Source: Artemisia argyi
Lineage: Eukaryota; Streptophyta; Magnoliopsida; Asterales; Asteraceae
Direction: 5' to 3'
DNA length: 64,000 nt
Assembly (NCBI GenBank): GCA_030686995.1
Contig: CM060708.1
Coordinates: 104,261,350 to 104,325,349, forward strand
This document shows, piece after piece, positions 1 through 12,100 of this stretch; positions within the stretch are counted from its first letter, which is position 1; each line of letters begins with the position of its first letter. The position numbers and the translations under genes are program-made. The notes under the pieces are model-generated. The model ran no database searches. It had not been told where the DNA came from and worked only from the letters and a program-made list of their open reading frames with translations.

Positions 1-531
1 ATTACAAGGACCAAAGTTGATAATTTCCCATTTTAAAAACTTCTAAGGACCTTTTATGTAATTTTTGGATTTTGAGGGGGTAAAAGTGTAATTTCCCAAA
101 AGTTATCAAAAGTGTTCCAAATTGTAATTTATGAATAGTACAAGGGTATTTTGTGATAAAATTCCATTTTAAAACACCCAGGGACTAATTTTGCCAGTTT
201 TGTAACTTGAAGGGTAAAAGTTGCCAATTTGTGTAAACTTTTATCCTGGGATCATTAGTGAACATTTTTGGTTTCCCAAGGACTTAAGTTGACTTTTTAT
301 TCATTTTAAACCTTCAGGGACTAGTTTTGCCAATTTATGAAACTCCAGGGACTGAAAATGACACTTGTGTGAACTTTGCATGCTTTTCACTTGTTTTTAA
401 TCTTTTTGTACCTGAATCACATAAAAACACATTTCAATGATATTTGTAACATTTATATGGTCATTTGTGTGTTTTTGGTTGTTTTGTGGGTTTAAACAGT
501 ATAAAAGATATGTGTATTTAGACACATATCA
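1..531 (-). repeat. Element VI, 3' LTR (partial, runs off the window)
   Basis: This stretch matches 7631-8150 almost base for base, and both copies end in the same inner terminus (minus strand TGATATGTGTCTAAATAC). It is therefore the inner part of the left LTR of the minus-strand element whose right LTR is 3240-8150. It consists largely of degenerate repeats of the type 'gggactaattttgccaatttt'. The outer end and target duplication lie before the window. Confidence 0.85.
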
Positions 532-549
532 AATCCCCCACACTAAACT

Positions 550-568
550 ATTGCTAGTCCTTAGCAAT
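550..568 (-). other. Hairpin next to the PPT of element VI
   Basis: ATTGCTAG, a 3-nt spacer and TTAGCAAT form an 8-bp stem with one non-Watson-Crick pair (possible G-U on one strand). It sits about 20 bp inside the 3' LTR boundary, next to the purine tract. The equivalent hairpin in element I (40193-40211) is perfect. Confidence 0.6.
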
Positions 569-909
569 CTTTTATGTAAAATTAATGGATTTCATCTCTT
601 TCCCAAAAGCCATCACTTGTGGAGTAGCCAGATGTATCGATTCAAGTAAGAACTATGGTCCACCTGATAACCATGTGATTTTGAGCAAACCACCAGCAGT
701 CAACGGATTTGACTAGTCTTTACCAAAAGCCATTTGCTTCTGGACTAGCCAACTCTTGATGGACTAAGTTAACATCTTGGTGAGCTGATTACCAATTATG
801 GTTTTTCCACGGCCTTTACCACAAGCCATAATCTTGCGGGCTAGCCAACTCATTCACTTTATGGGATATGGCGAGTTGATTTACCATACAATTTTGGGAA
901 AATTGCAAG

Positions 910-2315
910 TGATGCGTGGGAATCGCAATAGGCTTTACTTCTCGAGGGATCTCAAGAAGCTTACAACCCCCACCAGGCAGTGTACCTGATCGTTGTAGTA
1001 TAGTATAGTGACAAGTACCGGGGGATTGATCGTTCAGCTTAGGAATAGTGTCGCTAGGATTAGAAAGCCTAAATACTAGTTCTAAAGGTGAGAGATGATT
1101 ATTTTTGTGTTTTTATATTTTTATGAAAGCAAGTAAATATCTCGGGTTTGAAGGATTTGGGCAGAATTAGTTGCTAATCAACTAACCCAATACTAAGATG
1201 CAATTAAAATAAAATACTAGAAAAGAAAATAAACTAATTATACTAAGGTTGTGAGCAGTAAATTGGAGAAAATGTGTTTACTTAGATTTCACTACTCCCT
1301 AGACATCTTTTACACGTTAATTACTTGTTATAATTGCATGGATGACGGATCGTATTCCTTAATACCATTCATGGGGTGGCACACATAACTCCCCAATTCT
1401 ATGAGCTCTTATCTCCTCCTACACCATGCCCAACACAACTATAGGGATTGTAAACAGTGGCTCATGCATTAAATACAACCAATAAAGACCTAGTGCTCCT
1501 CGGTTCATGTTTCTTAAGACGTTCAAGCATGTTACCAAGTGGAGATCTGCCAGTTTTCTTAAGCCTAACATATAAATCATTCATCCAAGACAAGAATAAA
1601 CAAGTAATCAACACATAATTAACATCTAGGTTTCATTAGATCTAAGCAAACACAAGATAGATCTAGCCTAGCATGATGGAATTAAGATAAGAACATGATA
1701 TAGACAACCAACACATAGACATATTGATTGAATTAAAGGAACACTTATCTCAATTACAATGCAAGGTATCAAGGGTTTGGAACCCTTTAAAAACCTGTAA
1801 AAGTTGCACCAAAATCGTACTTAGGGTTTCTCCCAAAACTTCCCTCTTAATGTGTGAAAATTAGAAAACTATATATAGAAAAATAGGTCTGACGGCGTCA
1901 AGACAAACATTGTGATGCCGTCACCTCGCCGCCAAAACTATTCTCGGACTGCCTTGATCTACATTTGACGCCGTCAAGACTTAAACATTTCCAGGCCGTC
2001 ATGACTTTTTACTCTTGACGCCCTTCCTTCGTGACGCCGTCAAATATGTACTAGGTCGTCATGGACTTCTGCTCTTGACGCTGTCAGAGAATTGCTCTTG
2101 ACGCCGTCACCTACTGTTCCCAGCATGGAAAATTAAGACTTTGGCGTTTTCTTCACTTTTATGCTCCAAAAACGTCCGAATTGCTTCCTTTTCCAGATTT
2201 CTCTCCCAAAGTACCTAAAATCACAAAAGGAACGATTTAGGGCAATATTTGATCAAATAAATTCGAATTCGGGCTTAAATGACCCCCTAAAAACGGATCA
2301 TTTTTCGCCTCATCA
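910..2315 (-). mobile_element. Solo LTR of the element II family, with target duplication GCAAG
   Basis: The segment begins TGATGCGTGGG and ends CGCCTCATCA, the reverse complement of the LTRs of element II (33047-34409 and 57572-58993). The 5-bp duplication GCAAG occurs at 905-909 and 2316-2320. The uninterrupted target ('ttgcaagccatcaacgg') survives in paralogous repeats of element I near 40533 and 40963. There is no internal sequence, so this is a solo LTR, presumably left by LTR-LTR recombination. It keeps the TATA region (about 1865-1880), the TGACGGCGTCA dyads (about 1888-2112) and the tRNA-Asp-like segment (about 990-1020). Confidence 0.93.
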
Positions 2316-2754
2316 GCAAGCCATCAACGGATTTGATATATCTTTACCAAGAGCCGTTTGCTCCTGGATTAGCCAATCCTTATGTGGTTTAGACATGGTG
2401 GATTGATTACCATTTGTTGTGTTTAGTGCAAAGCACTTCCACTAAGTGAAATTTTTTAAAATTTTGGCCATTTTGGGGGAAAAAGGGCATAAAAGGGTAC
2501 ATAATCAATCAAATTCGCCAGAATTTCCCCCCCACACTTAGAAATGAATATTGTCCTCAATATTCAAAGTCCCGGCTATTATGCCGAATCCTTGAACGTA
2601 AAAAGATAACATTTTAAAGCTAAGTGGGGTAATACAACAATTATTTTATTTTTTTGTATTTACAATTTTTCATTTCATTTTCTATATATATAACACATGT
2701 GGGGCACACCCCCACACTTGGGTGTACACACGGGTGAAAACCCATATTGAGCTA

Positions 2755-2880
2755 CTGTTTTTGATTACCGAGTCGCTAGCATGACTCGACCTCGAATTAC
2801 ATTGTTCATGAGGAAGCTGCAGTTTTTGATTACCGAGTCGCTAGCTTGACTCGACCCCGAATTAAATTGTTCATGGGGAA
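2755..2880. repeat. Tandem pair of about 65-bp units in element VI
   Basis: Two near-identical copies start at 'ttttgattaccgagtcgc' (about 2758 and 2824) and continue to 'gaatt.aattgttcatg'. The same pair occurs in element I at about 41420-41540, immediately 3' of pol in element direction. I see no function for it. It shows that VI and I share their 3' noncoding region. Confidence 0.75.
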
Positions 2881-3216
2881 ATGGAGTGGGATTACCACTC
2901 ACAGATTGGATGAGAAATTGGAGTGGGGTCCACTCACAAAATTATGAATATTCATCAGTGAGATGAATCTAAGAATCCTTTAGAATCAAGGAAACTTAGA
3001 AAAGACGAGAAGAGTCTTTTTAGGTTTTGATTTTTTTTAATATAAACAGAAAGGGAAAATGTTTTCGTATTTTTAGCTTTTATATATATATACAAAGGAA
3101 AAGAAATTTTTTTTGTGTTTTAAATGTTTTTGGAAATGAAATATGATATTATATATAGAATATATACAATGGATAGATATTTCAACAAAATACAAATTCG
3201 TTATACGCAACACACC

Positions 3217-3234
3217 TCCCCGGCAGCTGCGCCA
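3217..3234 (-). other. Primer-binding site of element VI (tRNA-Asp type)
   Basis: On the minus strand, TGGCGCAGCTGCCGGGGA begins 5 bp inside the 5' LTR end (3240). It resembles the complement of a plant tRNA-Asp 3' end (TGGCGCCGTTGCCGGGGA, from general knowledge), the primer type usual for Athila and Tat elements. Confidence 0.75.
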
Positions 3235-4417
3235 AATTTTGATTCCTCCCAAACCAACCAACTTTATTTCTCAACCACTTGTGAATGGTCAATACTAAAA
3301 GCCAGACAGCCCGGGAGGAAATGCAATTATGTCCAAGGAGTATAGAATACTCCCATGTCGTTATGTCCCAACGAGGCGTGAAATCTGTAATACAACGAAT
3401 CTGTGTTCTGGTGAAGTTAAATATAGAAACAGGAATTTGACTGACTAACACTAGGAATGTGAATAGTAATAGCTCTGTCATAGCTATATCAATAAAAATG
3501 TACAATCAGAAACCCTAGAAATATAAAAGGATTTACAAACGTACGTTTAGGTTCAAATAAACGTAAACGTACAAAAACAAATAGGGAATTATAACAAAAG
3601 ATGGATTTCCATGCCTTAGCGGCTTAAATGCAAATTAAACAAACTTAAAATTTTTACTTTATAATTACAAACTTATTTAAAAGATAAGAAAACCTAAAAA
3701 CCTAAAACGCGTACGTTTACGTTTAAATAAATGTCTACGTACAAAATAAAAAGTGAAAATTGATCAATACAAACCCCACAAATGTGAAATTTATATTTTT
3801 ATCATCCTAATAATAAAAGAAAATTAATTATGAATTAAAATGATTTTTACAAGTATTTATGTAATTACTATTAATTAAAAACTATTATTTACTTATTTAA
3901 TAATTACCTAAAAATAAAGAAAATCTAAAAAATGCTTAGAAAAATAAAATTAAAACTTAGAAAACTCTAAAATATTATAAAATGAATTTTAAAACTGAAA
4001 ATATATTTATTACACATTTTATGTATTTATTATTAATTATTTACTATTTAATAATTACTTAAATATAAAGAAAATCTAAAATAAACCTAACTAAATAAAA
4101 TAAAAACTTGGAAAAGTCTAAAATAATATAAAAGAATTTCTGAAACTAAAATTATATTTATTATACAATTATTCTATTTATTATTAATTATTTGCTATTA
4201 TTTATTTACTAAAACTATTTACAATTATAATAAATATTATATGAATAGTAAAAAAATGTGATAAAATTACAGAAAGTGTATTTACTGATAAGGAGGCTAG
4301 GAAAAATAAAATGGGCACAACAACTTATTCCAATAAGCTGGAATAAGCCAAACAGTCAAAATAAGCCAAATAAGCCATTACTACTATAAGTATATTAATG
4401 TTGCATAGGCTTACGGA

Positions 4418-4506
4418 ACTGGTGCCCCAGAACAAGTGGAAGGGGGTGTGTTACTTATGCATGGTTACTAACCTAGAGGTCCCAGGTTCGAATCCCACAC
4501 ACCCCA
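4418..4506 (+). other. tRNA-like segment, probable SINE head relic
   Basis: The segment has a perfect box-B-like word GGTTCGAATCC at 4482-4492. An A-box-like region (caagtgg) lies about 50 bp upstream, and T-rich sequence follows (4506-4540). I cannot fold it into a full cloverleaf because the T-stem pairing is poor, so I do not call a tRNA gene. It is absent from the related LTRs of element I, which fits a separate insertion. I found no clear target duplication. Confidence 0.4.
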
Positions 4507-7090
4507 TTTTTGCTTTTTATTTTATTTTTGATTTTTTTTAACTTTACAAATCTATTTAATAACTAATATTAACTAACTTTAAGAATGAAAACTTTTTACA
4601 AAAGCACAATAAGCTCTGTACTAGCTTATTTTATCAACAGTTAATCAAAATAGCAAATAAGCAATAAAACTTCTAAATAGAAGCTATCACTTAGCCTTAA
4701 AAGCTTGTGTTTGGCTTTTCTGTTTATGGAACTCATATATATATACAGATATTATACATGTTTAAGGGAAATGAAACTTTACAAACTAAGAAATAAGTAA
4801 ATTATGGGCTTATGACTTATTCAGTTAAGCTTTTGGCTCACAGTGAAGTCATAAGCTCATAATAAGCTTGGAAAAAGCTATACAAAGGAAATTAAAGAAA
4901 AAGAAAGATGTGTACAAGCTTATGGATTGGAAACAAGCAAGGTTGTACCAAGGATTAAGCTAATAAACTTTAAATAAGCAAATAAGCAATCCAAGGTACT
5001 GCTTGTTCCAAACACCCCTTGCAGGCAAAAAGAAGGACTTTGCAGCCCTTAGAGGGACCCACAAATAAGCTCAGGGATCAAAAAGAACTTTTAATCCCAT
5101 AAGCATACCTGGAAGGCTATCCAAAAAGCCAAAGTTCATGAATTGGGACCCACTAATAAGACCAGGGGAGGGCATGAAAATGGGGCTCAAAACCTGAGTG
5201 CTCAGTGTAATTGCAAATTTTTGACAAACAAAAAGCTAATAGCAGCCCTACCTAATAAGCGCTAGACCTAAGAATAATCCTTGACCCTTATAGATGAACT
5301 CATTGGCTTTCCAAAAAGACCAAGCTCAACCTGTGGGGTCCACAGATGAGCTTTTGAAGGGCTTATGAAAAAGCAATGAGCTTACTGAATTGCTCAGTGT
5401 TCAATTGGAATTGGACAAAGTTTAAGCTAGATGCAGGCCTATTAAATGAGCTTGAAAATGAGATATGAGCATTTTACAAAAGAGATGGACACTTAAGCAT
5501 CCTTAAAAGCCAAAGTACTCAAGCTCTTGTCCACAGATGAGCTTTAGATGAGCTAATGAAATTAGTCTGAGTACACTGATTACTCAGTGTACATGGTTAA
5601 AGTTTGATAATTTGATTGAACAAATTTGTTAAGCAGATAAGCATGTAAGAAGCAAATAAGCATTCAAATATCAAAATAGCAAGTAGGGCTTTAAATAACA
5701 ACAATTTACACAGCCACAAGCTCAATATTCAACAAGCTACAAGCTTGTGAAATTAGGCTTGTGACTGTGAGACAGGGCAAAAACAGCCTATAAAAAGCTA
5801 GAAAATAAGCACTTAAACAAGACAAATAAAAATTAACAAAAATATATTAAGCAAGCTAAGCAACAACACTATAAAGCCCTAAAAGCACTAAGCATGAAAC
5901 TTAATAATAAAAGCACAAGAAAATCAGACATTTATTCAAAAACCTGAAAAACTAAAATTTGACTTTTTAACTTTATGATCAAAGTTGACTTTCATGAACT
6001 TTGATCTGAATCTAATGACAGAACATGATATATTAAACAACAAGAACATGAAACTAATAAAGATATACAACATTTAAACAAGTATGCAAGTTTATTTGAT
6101 CTAACAACCTCACAGTGCTCATGCTTAGATTATCAAGTGTCAAGTTGACTTTCTTACAAGCTACACCCTTTGGTTAAGGTTTCACTGAGTTACTTAGGTC
6201 ATATTGAGCCTACATCAAACAAGAACAAGACCCTACACAACCCCTAACACAGATTCACTATTAAATCAAAACAAGCCTATAAACTACTAATTTTGAGAAT
6301 TTCAAAGTGTAGGACTGTATAAACCTATAAAATCAAATCCAGGGGTTCTAACTTTTCAAATTAAACCTTTATAAGCCTAAACATGTAGTCACACAGTTTA
6401 AACTTTGGATTATCATAAATATGCATATAGGCAGTCCAAATTTGAAATCTTGCAACAAGCAATTCCAAAACATAAGCAACTAATATTAAGCTAAATTAAT
6501 ACTAACAAACAACAAAGAAACATGAAAACATGAAATTTAAAGTAGATCACTCATTGGAACAGTAAAAATGCAGAAATGGTAAAAAGATGGCTTACAAGTG
6601 ATTATGCTAAGAACCATAAGAACAAGGTACAAGAACACATCCTAAAGCCTCCCATATGGCACTAACACCCATGGCAGTCCAAAATAGCCATGCTCTAAGC
6701 TGTTTGCACCATTCATCACTTATTTTTGATTTTTCTTTGGATTTTCTTGATTTTTATCTATTTTTGTATTTTAAAAACTAAAGCTGTTTATATGTATCTG
6801 AAAGCTTTAAAGCTTTTGTCAGGAGCTTATATGTGCTGATTAGAGTCCATTGAACAACTATGATTAACAAGAGATTAAAATGACTTTGAAAGTCAAAGAA
6901 CATTAAGTAAAAAAAACTTGAAACTGAAAGATAGATTGGATTAAACTGTAAATGAAGTTCCATTACAGTAATTTAAGGATTAATACAACATCTAAGAGTA
7001 TTGAAAGACATTTAACTAAGAAAGCAATAAAGATTAATTAACTACGTGACTAAGGCTAGCCCAAAGTGATTTCTCCTTATTTCTTCTTCA

Positions 7091-7100
7091 CCTTTTATAC
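7091..7100 (-). promoter_or_regulatory. Probable TATA box of LTR VI
   Basis: GTATAAAAGG on the minus strand lies in the U3/R part of the LTR and fits a pol II core promoter. The transcript would run leftward through the LTR into the internal region. Confidence 0.5.
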
Positions 7101-8150
7101 ACCCTTTGGACTCCCACTAGTACTCTGATCATTTCCCACTATAAATCTTGGCCATTGATTAAGCAGAAGTGATCTCAGCCTTCGAATTTACTTTTGGTGC
7201 CAAAAGTCTCATATGTTGCTTGTTGTAGTTTAGGAGCATTTAATGCTTCTTGGGGTGTTGTGAAGGTGGAGGGGACATGGTGTGAAAAGTTGGAGCAAGT
7301 TGGGAGAGTTGAGGGTGGTGAAACCAGAGAGGTGGAGATGGTGGTATTGCTGTGTGAGTGAGGGAGGTGAACAGTGGGTCGGGGAAGTGGTTTTGGAAGG
7401 AGTTAACTGGGTTTGACCCTGGGTAATATTAAAGGGTGTGGGCTGGATTGTATGTTGGGCCAAAAAATGGATGGGCTTGGTTTGTGTTTTATGAAGTGAT
7501 AATAAAGTATCTGTTTGGTTTATAGTGTATAAGGCCCAAGGACTAAAAGTGTAACTTCTGATTTCTTGAGAGGCCTTGACTGCCAATTTTCCAAACTTAC
7601 TTCAAAGTGCCAAACCTGCCAATAAACAATATTACAAGGACCAAAGTTGATAATTTCCCATTTTAAAAACTTCTAAAGACCTTTTATGTAATTTTTGGAT
7701 TTTGAGTGGGTAAAAGTGTAATTTCCCAAAAGTTATCAAAAGTGTTCCAAATTGTAACTTATGAATAGTACAAGGGTATTTTGTGATAAAATTCCATTTT
7801 AAAACACCCAGGGACTAATTTTGCCAGTTTTGTAACTTGAGGGGTAAAAGTTGCCAATTTGTGTAAACTTTTATCCAGGGATCATTAGTGAACATGTTTG
7901 GTTTCCCAAGGACTTAAATTGATTTTTTATTCATTTTAAACCTTCAGGGACTAGTTTTGCCAATTTATGAAACTCCAGGGACTGAAAATGACACTTGTGT
8001 GAACTTTGCATGCTTTTCACTTGTTTTCAATCTTTTTGTACCTGAATCACATGAAAACACATTTCAAACATTTATATGGTTATTTGTGTGGTTTTGGTTG
8101 TTTTGTAGGTTTAAACAGTATAAAAGATATGTGTATTTAGACACATATCA

Positions 8151-8403
8151 CCAAACCATCACAACATAAAACTTTTCTTTAAAACAAACCATAAAACAGA
8201 GAAGCTACAGATGTCAAAGATAAATTGATGAAGAAAATTGCTAAGTTGGAGAAGCATTTACAAAACTTGAGGCTCAAAGCATCTATTTCGAGCTCAAACC
8301 GCAACATCAAAATGGAAACACTGACAAATCATTTTCAAAAACCTCTTTGACATCAACCCTTAAAAAGCTTGAGAAGATTGAAAATGAAAATGTTTTATTT
8401 ATT

Positions 8404-8496
<93 letters not shown>

Positions 8497-9191
8497 TATT
8501 TAGAATTTAAGGTTTTGTTTGTTGAAAAAGAGAATGAGTACTGTTAGTAGTAGCAAACCAAAACCTATGATTACTCAATAAACAAATAGGAATTGGCTAG
8601 CATCTAAGAGTAGTTGCGTAAACAAACATGATGTGCACATAGATGACTATTCTAGGAAATCAAAGTCTTTTTCAAAAACAAAATAGTTTTCAACTGCGTG
8701 TAAGGACAAAGCTAAACTTATTGGTACAAAAATTTTGAATTTGTGTGTCATACATGTTAGAAATGTGTCTTTCAAGCTAATCATGATGTTTGCATTTTCA
8801 AATATCTTCAAAAAGTAAATTCTCGTACTAAGGTACAACCCACTAAGACAACAAAAATAAATAAACCCGTTGAAGCAATACACAAGATCACGGAACCTAA
8901 AAGTTGGATCAATATAGGACGTAGGTTTTCTCCACCACATGATGCACCCATGACTCATTCCGATGTACCTAAAAAGAAAACATCTCCTAGATCTAACCTT
9001 AGGTCGGTTCCCACGAGAAAAGTTTTACACACAGTTGGTCTTAGGTGGATTCCTACAGGGAAGGTTTTGGACATGTGGGCCAAAACAAATGTGACCATCA
9101 TTGCACCTATCCAAGAGGCGAGGAAAAAAATTATTAAGATTCTGAGTACGGGTGTTAAGAAGATTTTTAACAAAAAAACCTTATGCTTTTA
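8151..9191 (+). pseudogene. Copia polyprotein relic (gag-protease spacer), element VII
   Basis: The plus strand keeps broken pieces of a Copia polyprotein. A lysine-rich coiled-coil-like stretch lies at about 8215-8345. A second stretch at 8860-9190 reads through a 'WIPTGK' motif (ORF from 8950). The same kind of tryptophan-proline-threonine-glycine motif occurs just before the protease of element IV ('WIPTGRE', near 24885). Stops, an expanded ATT microsatellite and the flanking insertions VI and V leave nothing functional. This is the oldest recognisable layer. The family assignment rests on motif resemblance only. Confidence 0.55.
8410..8497. repeat. ATT trinucleotide microsatellite
   Basis: About 29 uninterrupted ATT units, preceded by a few ATTT units. 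An apparent poly-isoleucine reading frame across it is an artefact. Confidence 0.97.
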
Positions 9192-12100
9192 TGTGTGTTT
9201 ATTCACACATCCTTTTTAGACCCAAAATCAGACCAAATATATCAAATACTAACTAAATATGTCAAGAAAATGTGTGCTTTTGTATTTGTGTATGTGTAGG
9301 TACGGATATGTGAAAAATGGTAAAAAAAACAAAGCAAAATCGACAAAAACGAGCACGAGAATGGAAAAACGTCAAAAGCCAGAGCCGGGGAAGCTTAATG
9401 ATCAAAGAAAGCTCAAAATGTTAAAGAAAGTCCTCAGAGTTTCATAAAGTTGCAAGAATAGTCCCTGGTCAAAGTTTAAAGAGTTTGGCAACACTAGGCC
9501 CTGTACTTTCACAAAATGACAAAATTTGTCCCTTGAATAAATATTTGAAGGAAAGTCAAGCTTGGACCTCCATAATTCAGAAAGTGACAACAAAGGCCCT
9601 TGGAATGAATTTTTAGAAATTAACAACTTTGGTCCCTACAATTTCAGATTATACATTTTTGGTCCTTATCGTTAATATCTTAATAAACCTTAACTACTAA
9701 AACCGGATCCACTAATATCCTTAAACCCAAAACAATACCATAGCCCAAACAATCACAAAGGCCCAACACCCTTCCTACCCTCACCCGATCCATCCTAAAA
9801 ACCCAACCATTTAACCCGAGTCAAACTATACCCACACCCAGTCAACCCACTAATAAAAATACCCAATTCATTATTCCCGCCCCCCAAATTAACACTTACC
9901 CAGGATTGTTACTGTGCCTAGAACCCTAAATCACCACACGCACAAATTACCCCATCATAATAATAATTACCCAATCATAAGGGTTCTAGAAGCTGACAGC
10001 TAGGACAGAGAATGTCAGGAAGCATCCAGAGGCACATGTTGACCAATGAGAGTACACACACAGGATAGGTCGTGTCAAAAAATTCAATCCAAGGGATATT
10101 ATTGATGGGAAACGTCTGAATGTGATCCAATGGCTATTAGGGACTCAAAGAAGCACAAATGCACAAGAATTGGTGAGCTAGAATACTAGAAGGATCCAAG
10201 AGCACCTCCTCCTCAATCGGCTATAAATACTCCCCTCCTTCTTCATTAGCAGTGCATACGGTCTTATGTAATTTTTAGTTTAATTTACTGCTTTCTTTGT
10301 AATCAATTCTAAATTTGTACTCAGTTTCCATTTTAATGAAGTATTAGTTTTATTGCAAATTAGCTTATTATTTTAATTTCTTATTTAGTTTGGTTTGGAA
10401 CTTATTGTCTGATTATTAGTTCAAGTTAATCATTATTAGTTTATTCAAAGTATTCATTTCATTGTTGTTTATGTTATATTGAAAAACCAAAAAAATCAGA
10501 AAAATCTAAAAAATACAAAAATAAATTTTCATTTAAGCTTCAATAAGCTTATTTCTGTTTCACTAAGTTCATTTAAGCTCAAAATAGCTTAGTGTGGACT
10601 TCTTTACTGTTTTACTATCCAAATTCCAGAAAGTCAACCAAGATCAAACTGCTTTTTCAAATAAGTAGTAGGGGTAATTTGATAGACCAATTGGAAGAAA
10701 GGGAAGCAATTGGCCTGTCCAAAGACAAGCAAGCATAGTGAACCACCTCTGTTTGAGCTGAGGGGGATTAACCTTGTAAGTTTCTTATGAAAATTTCCTT
10801 ATAAATTGCATATTAAGTTGTAGTAGCATAGACCTTTTTCTAATTGTTTATTTCTGTTCATTAGTTGTTGTTAAGCTTTTATAATAGTAGTTGTAATCAT
10901 TTTAGTTTAGTTTAAGTTGGTTTGCGTTCTATTGTTGTTTATCATCTGTATTTTAGTGCATAATTGAGATCTGTGTGATTTTGTGTTTGTGTTCTGTGTT
11001 TGTGAGATTCTACTGTTCTATTTGATCATAATCTCAGGTTGTGTGGTGGATTAGTGGTTTATTTCTCACAATTGTTACACATGAATCCACAACAGATACA
11101 AAAGGGGTGTTTGGTATAAGTTACATTAGACAATATTGAGGCTCAATTTTGTTATTCATTGCATAAGTAGGATAAACAAGCCATATATAGGTTAGTTAGT
11201 TCATCACTTTAGTAGTTATAATAGCATAAAGTGAACTTAGCTTTTTATAATTCATATCAGTTAGTATTTAAGAAATTTAGATTGCTTAATTAGTAGAATA
11301 ATTACATTAGTAGTCCATTTAGCTTAAGTTAGGTTTATATTAGCTTATTATATCAGTACAAGTAAATTAGGATCAGTCTAATTTCATTTTAGTCAAACTT
11401 ATATTAAAAATCAAAAAGTCAAAATAGTTATAGATTAAGAATTTGGTCAGGTTTTAGTAAGCATTTGTAGGATTCAATATTGATTAGAAATAAGTTTTGT
11501 TTGCTGATTTGTAGAGTTTAGTAGCTTGGGAATCTTAATCAAAAAGAAAATCTGAGTTTGAATATCATTTACTTATTAAATTTTTGGATACAAATTGTCT
11601 GTTTTGCCTAAGTACTCCCCTGCACCATCAGGCTCTACCAGATTTCTAGGGTTAATTTAGGCTAGTAATTGTATAGTAGTGATACGGATTGTGGTGTTTT
11701 TAGAGTCTCAGTAGGTTCATAAGGTTTTTGCCGCCAAAAGTTCACAAGCATCAGCTTATTAGGACTGCTTTTTAGATCTGAGAAGTAGAAGGATTTTTTT
11801 AAGTTGCTGATTTCAAGAGTAGGCCTGCAAGTGTGATTGATTGCTTGTAACTTAAGATTTGTGGTTCATTTAAGTTTCTCAGACCTTGTAGTTGCTTATT
11901 TCATTAAGCTGGAACCTTTAGCTTCATCTGTTTGCCAACTTCTTATCATTTGTGCTTATTTCTAACTACTTTTGGTCTCTTGCTGTGTTTCTGTGTACTT
12001 ATTGGTCTAATCTCAGTACATTTAAGTTTATTTGTGTCAAAATCACCTTTGGTAGAATTTTTGTACATTTTGGTCACTTGTGCTTATTAATAAGCACTCT

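Larger units (their letters stand above)
532..3239 (-). mobile_element. Element VI internal region, coding capacity deleted (LARD-like)
   Basis: This region lies between the two LTRs of VI and has no gag or pol. In element direction it runs from the primer site at 3217-3234 to a PPT-like purine tract (plus strand aaatcccccacac, 531-543). It corresponds to the 3' noncoding part of element I at 40176-41540. It then jumps to sequence resembling the middle of the I polyprotein (2885-2910 compared with 44696-44720), so most of the coding region appears deleted. A foreign solo LTR sits inside it at 910-2315. I infer a non-autonomous derivative of an Athila family related to I. Mobilisation in trans would be needed and is not shown. 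Confidence 0.75.
3240..8150 (-). repeat. Element VI, 5' LTR (4.9 kb)
   Basis: The boundaries are TG (3240) and CA (8150), set by the primer site on one side and by alignment with the left LTR (1-531) on the other. It is very AT-rich and noncoding, with no credible gene. It contains a tRNA-like segment near 4418-4506, a long zone rich in AATAAGC words (about 4310-6000), a TATA box and, near its U3 end, the 'gggacta.ttttgcc' degenerate repeats. The right flank starts ccaaa, one side of a probable target duplication. Layout and short motifs are shared with the LTRs of element I. Confidence 0.88.

Noticed and set aside
990..1030. tRNA-Asp gene in the solo LTR
   Set aside because: Only the 5' part resembles tRNA-Asp; the anticodon, T arm and 3' acceptor are missing and a 5-bp duplication disrupts it.
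8347..8547. Open frame with a long poly-isoleucine tract
   Set aside because: It is translation of the ATT microsatellite, not a gene.
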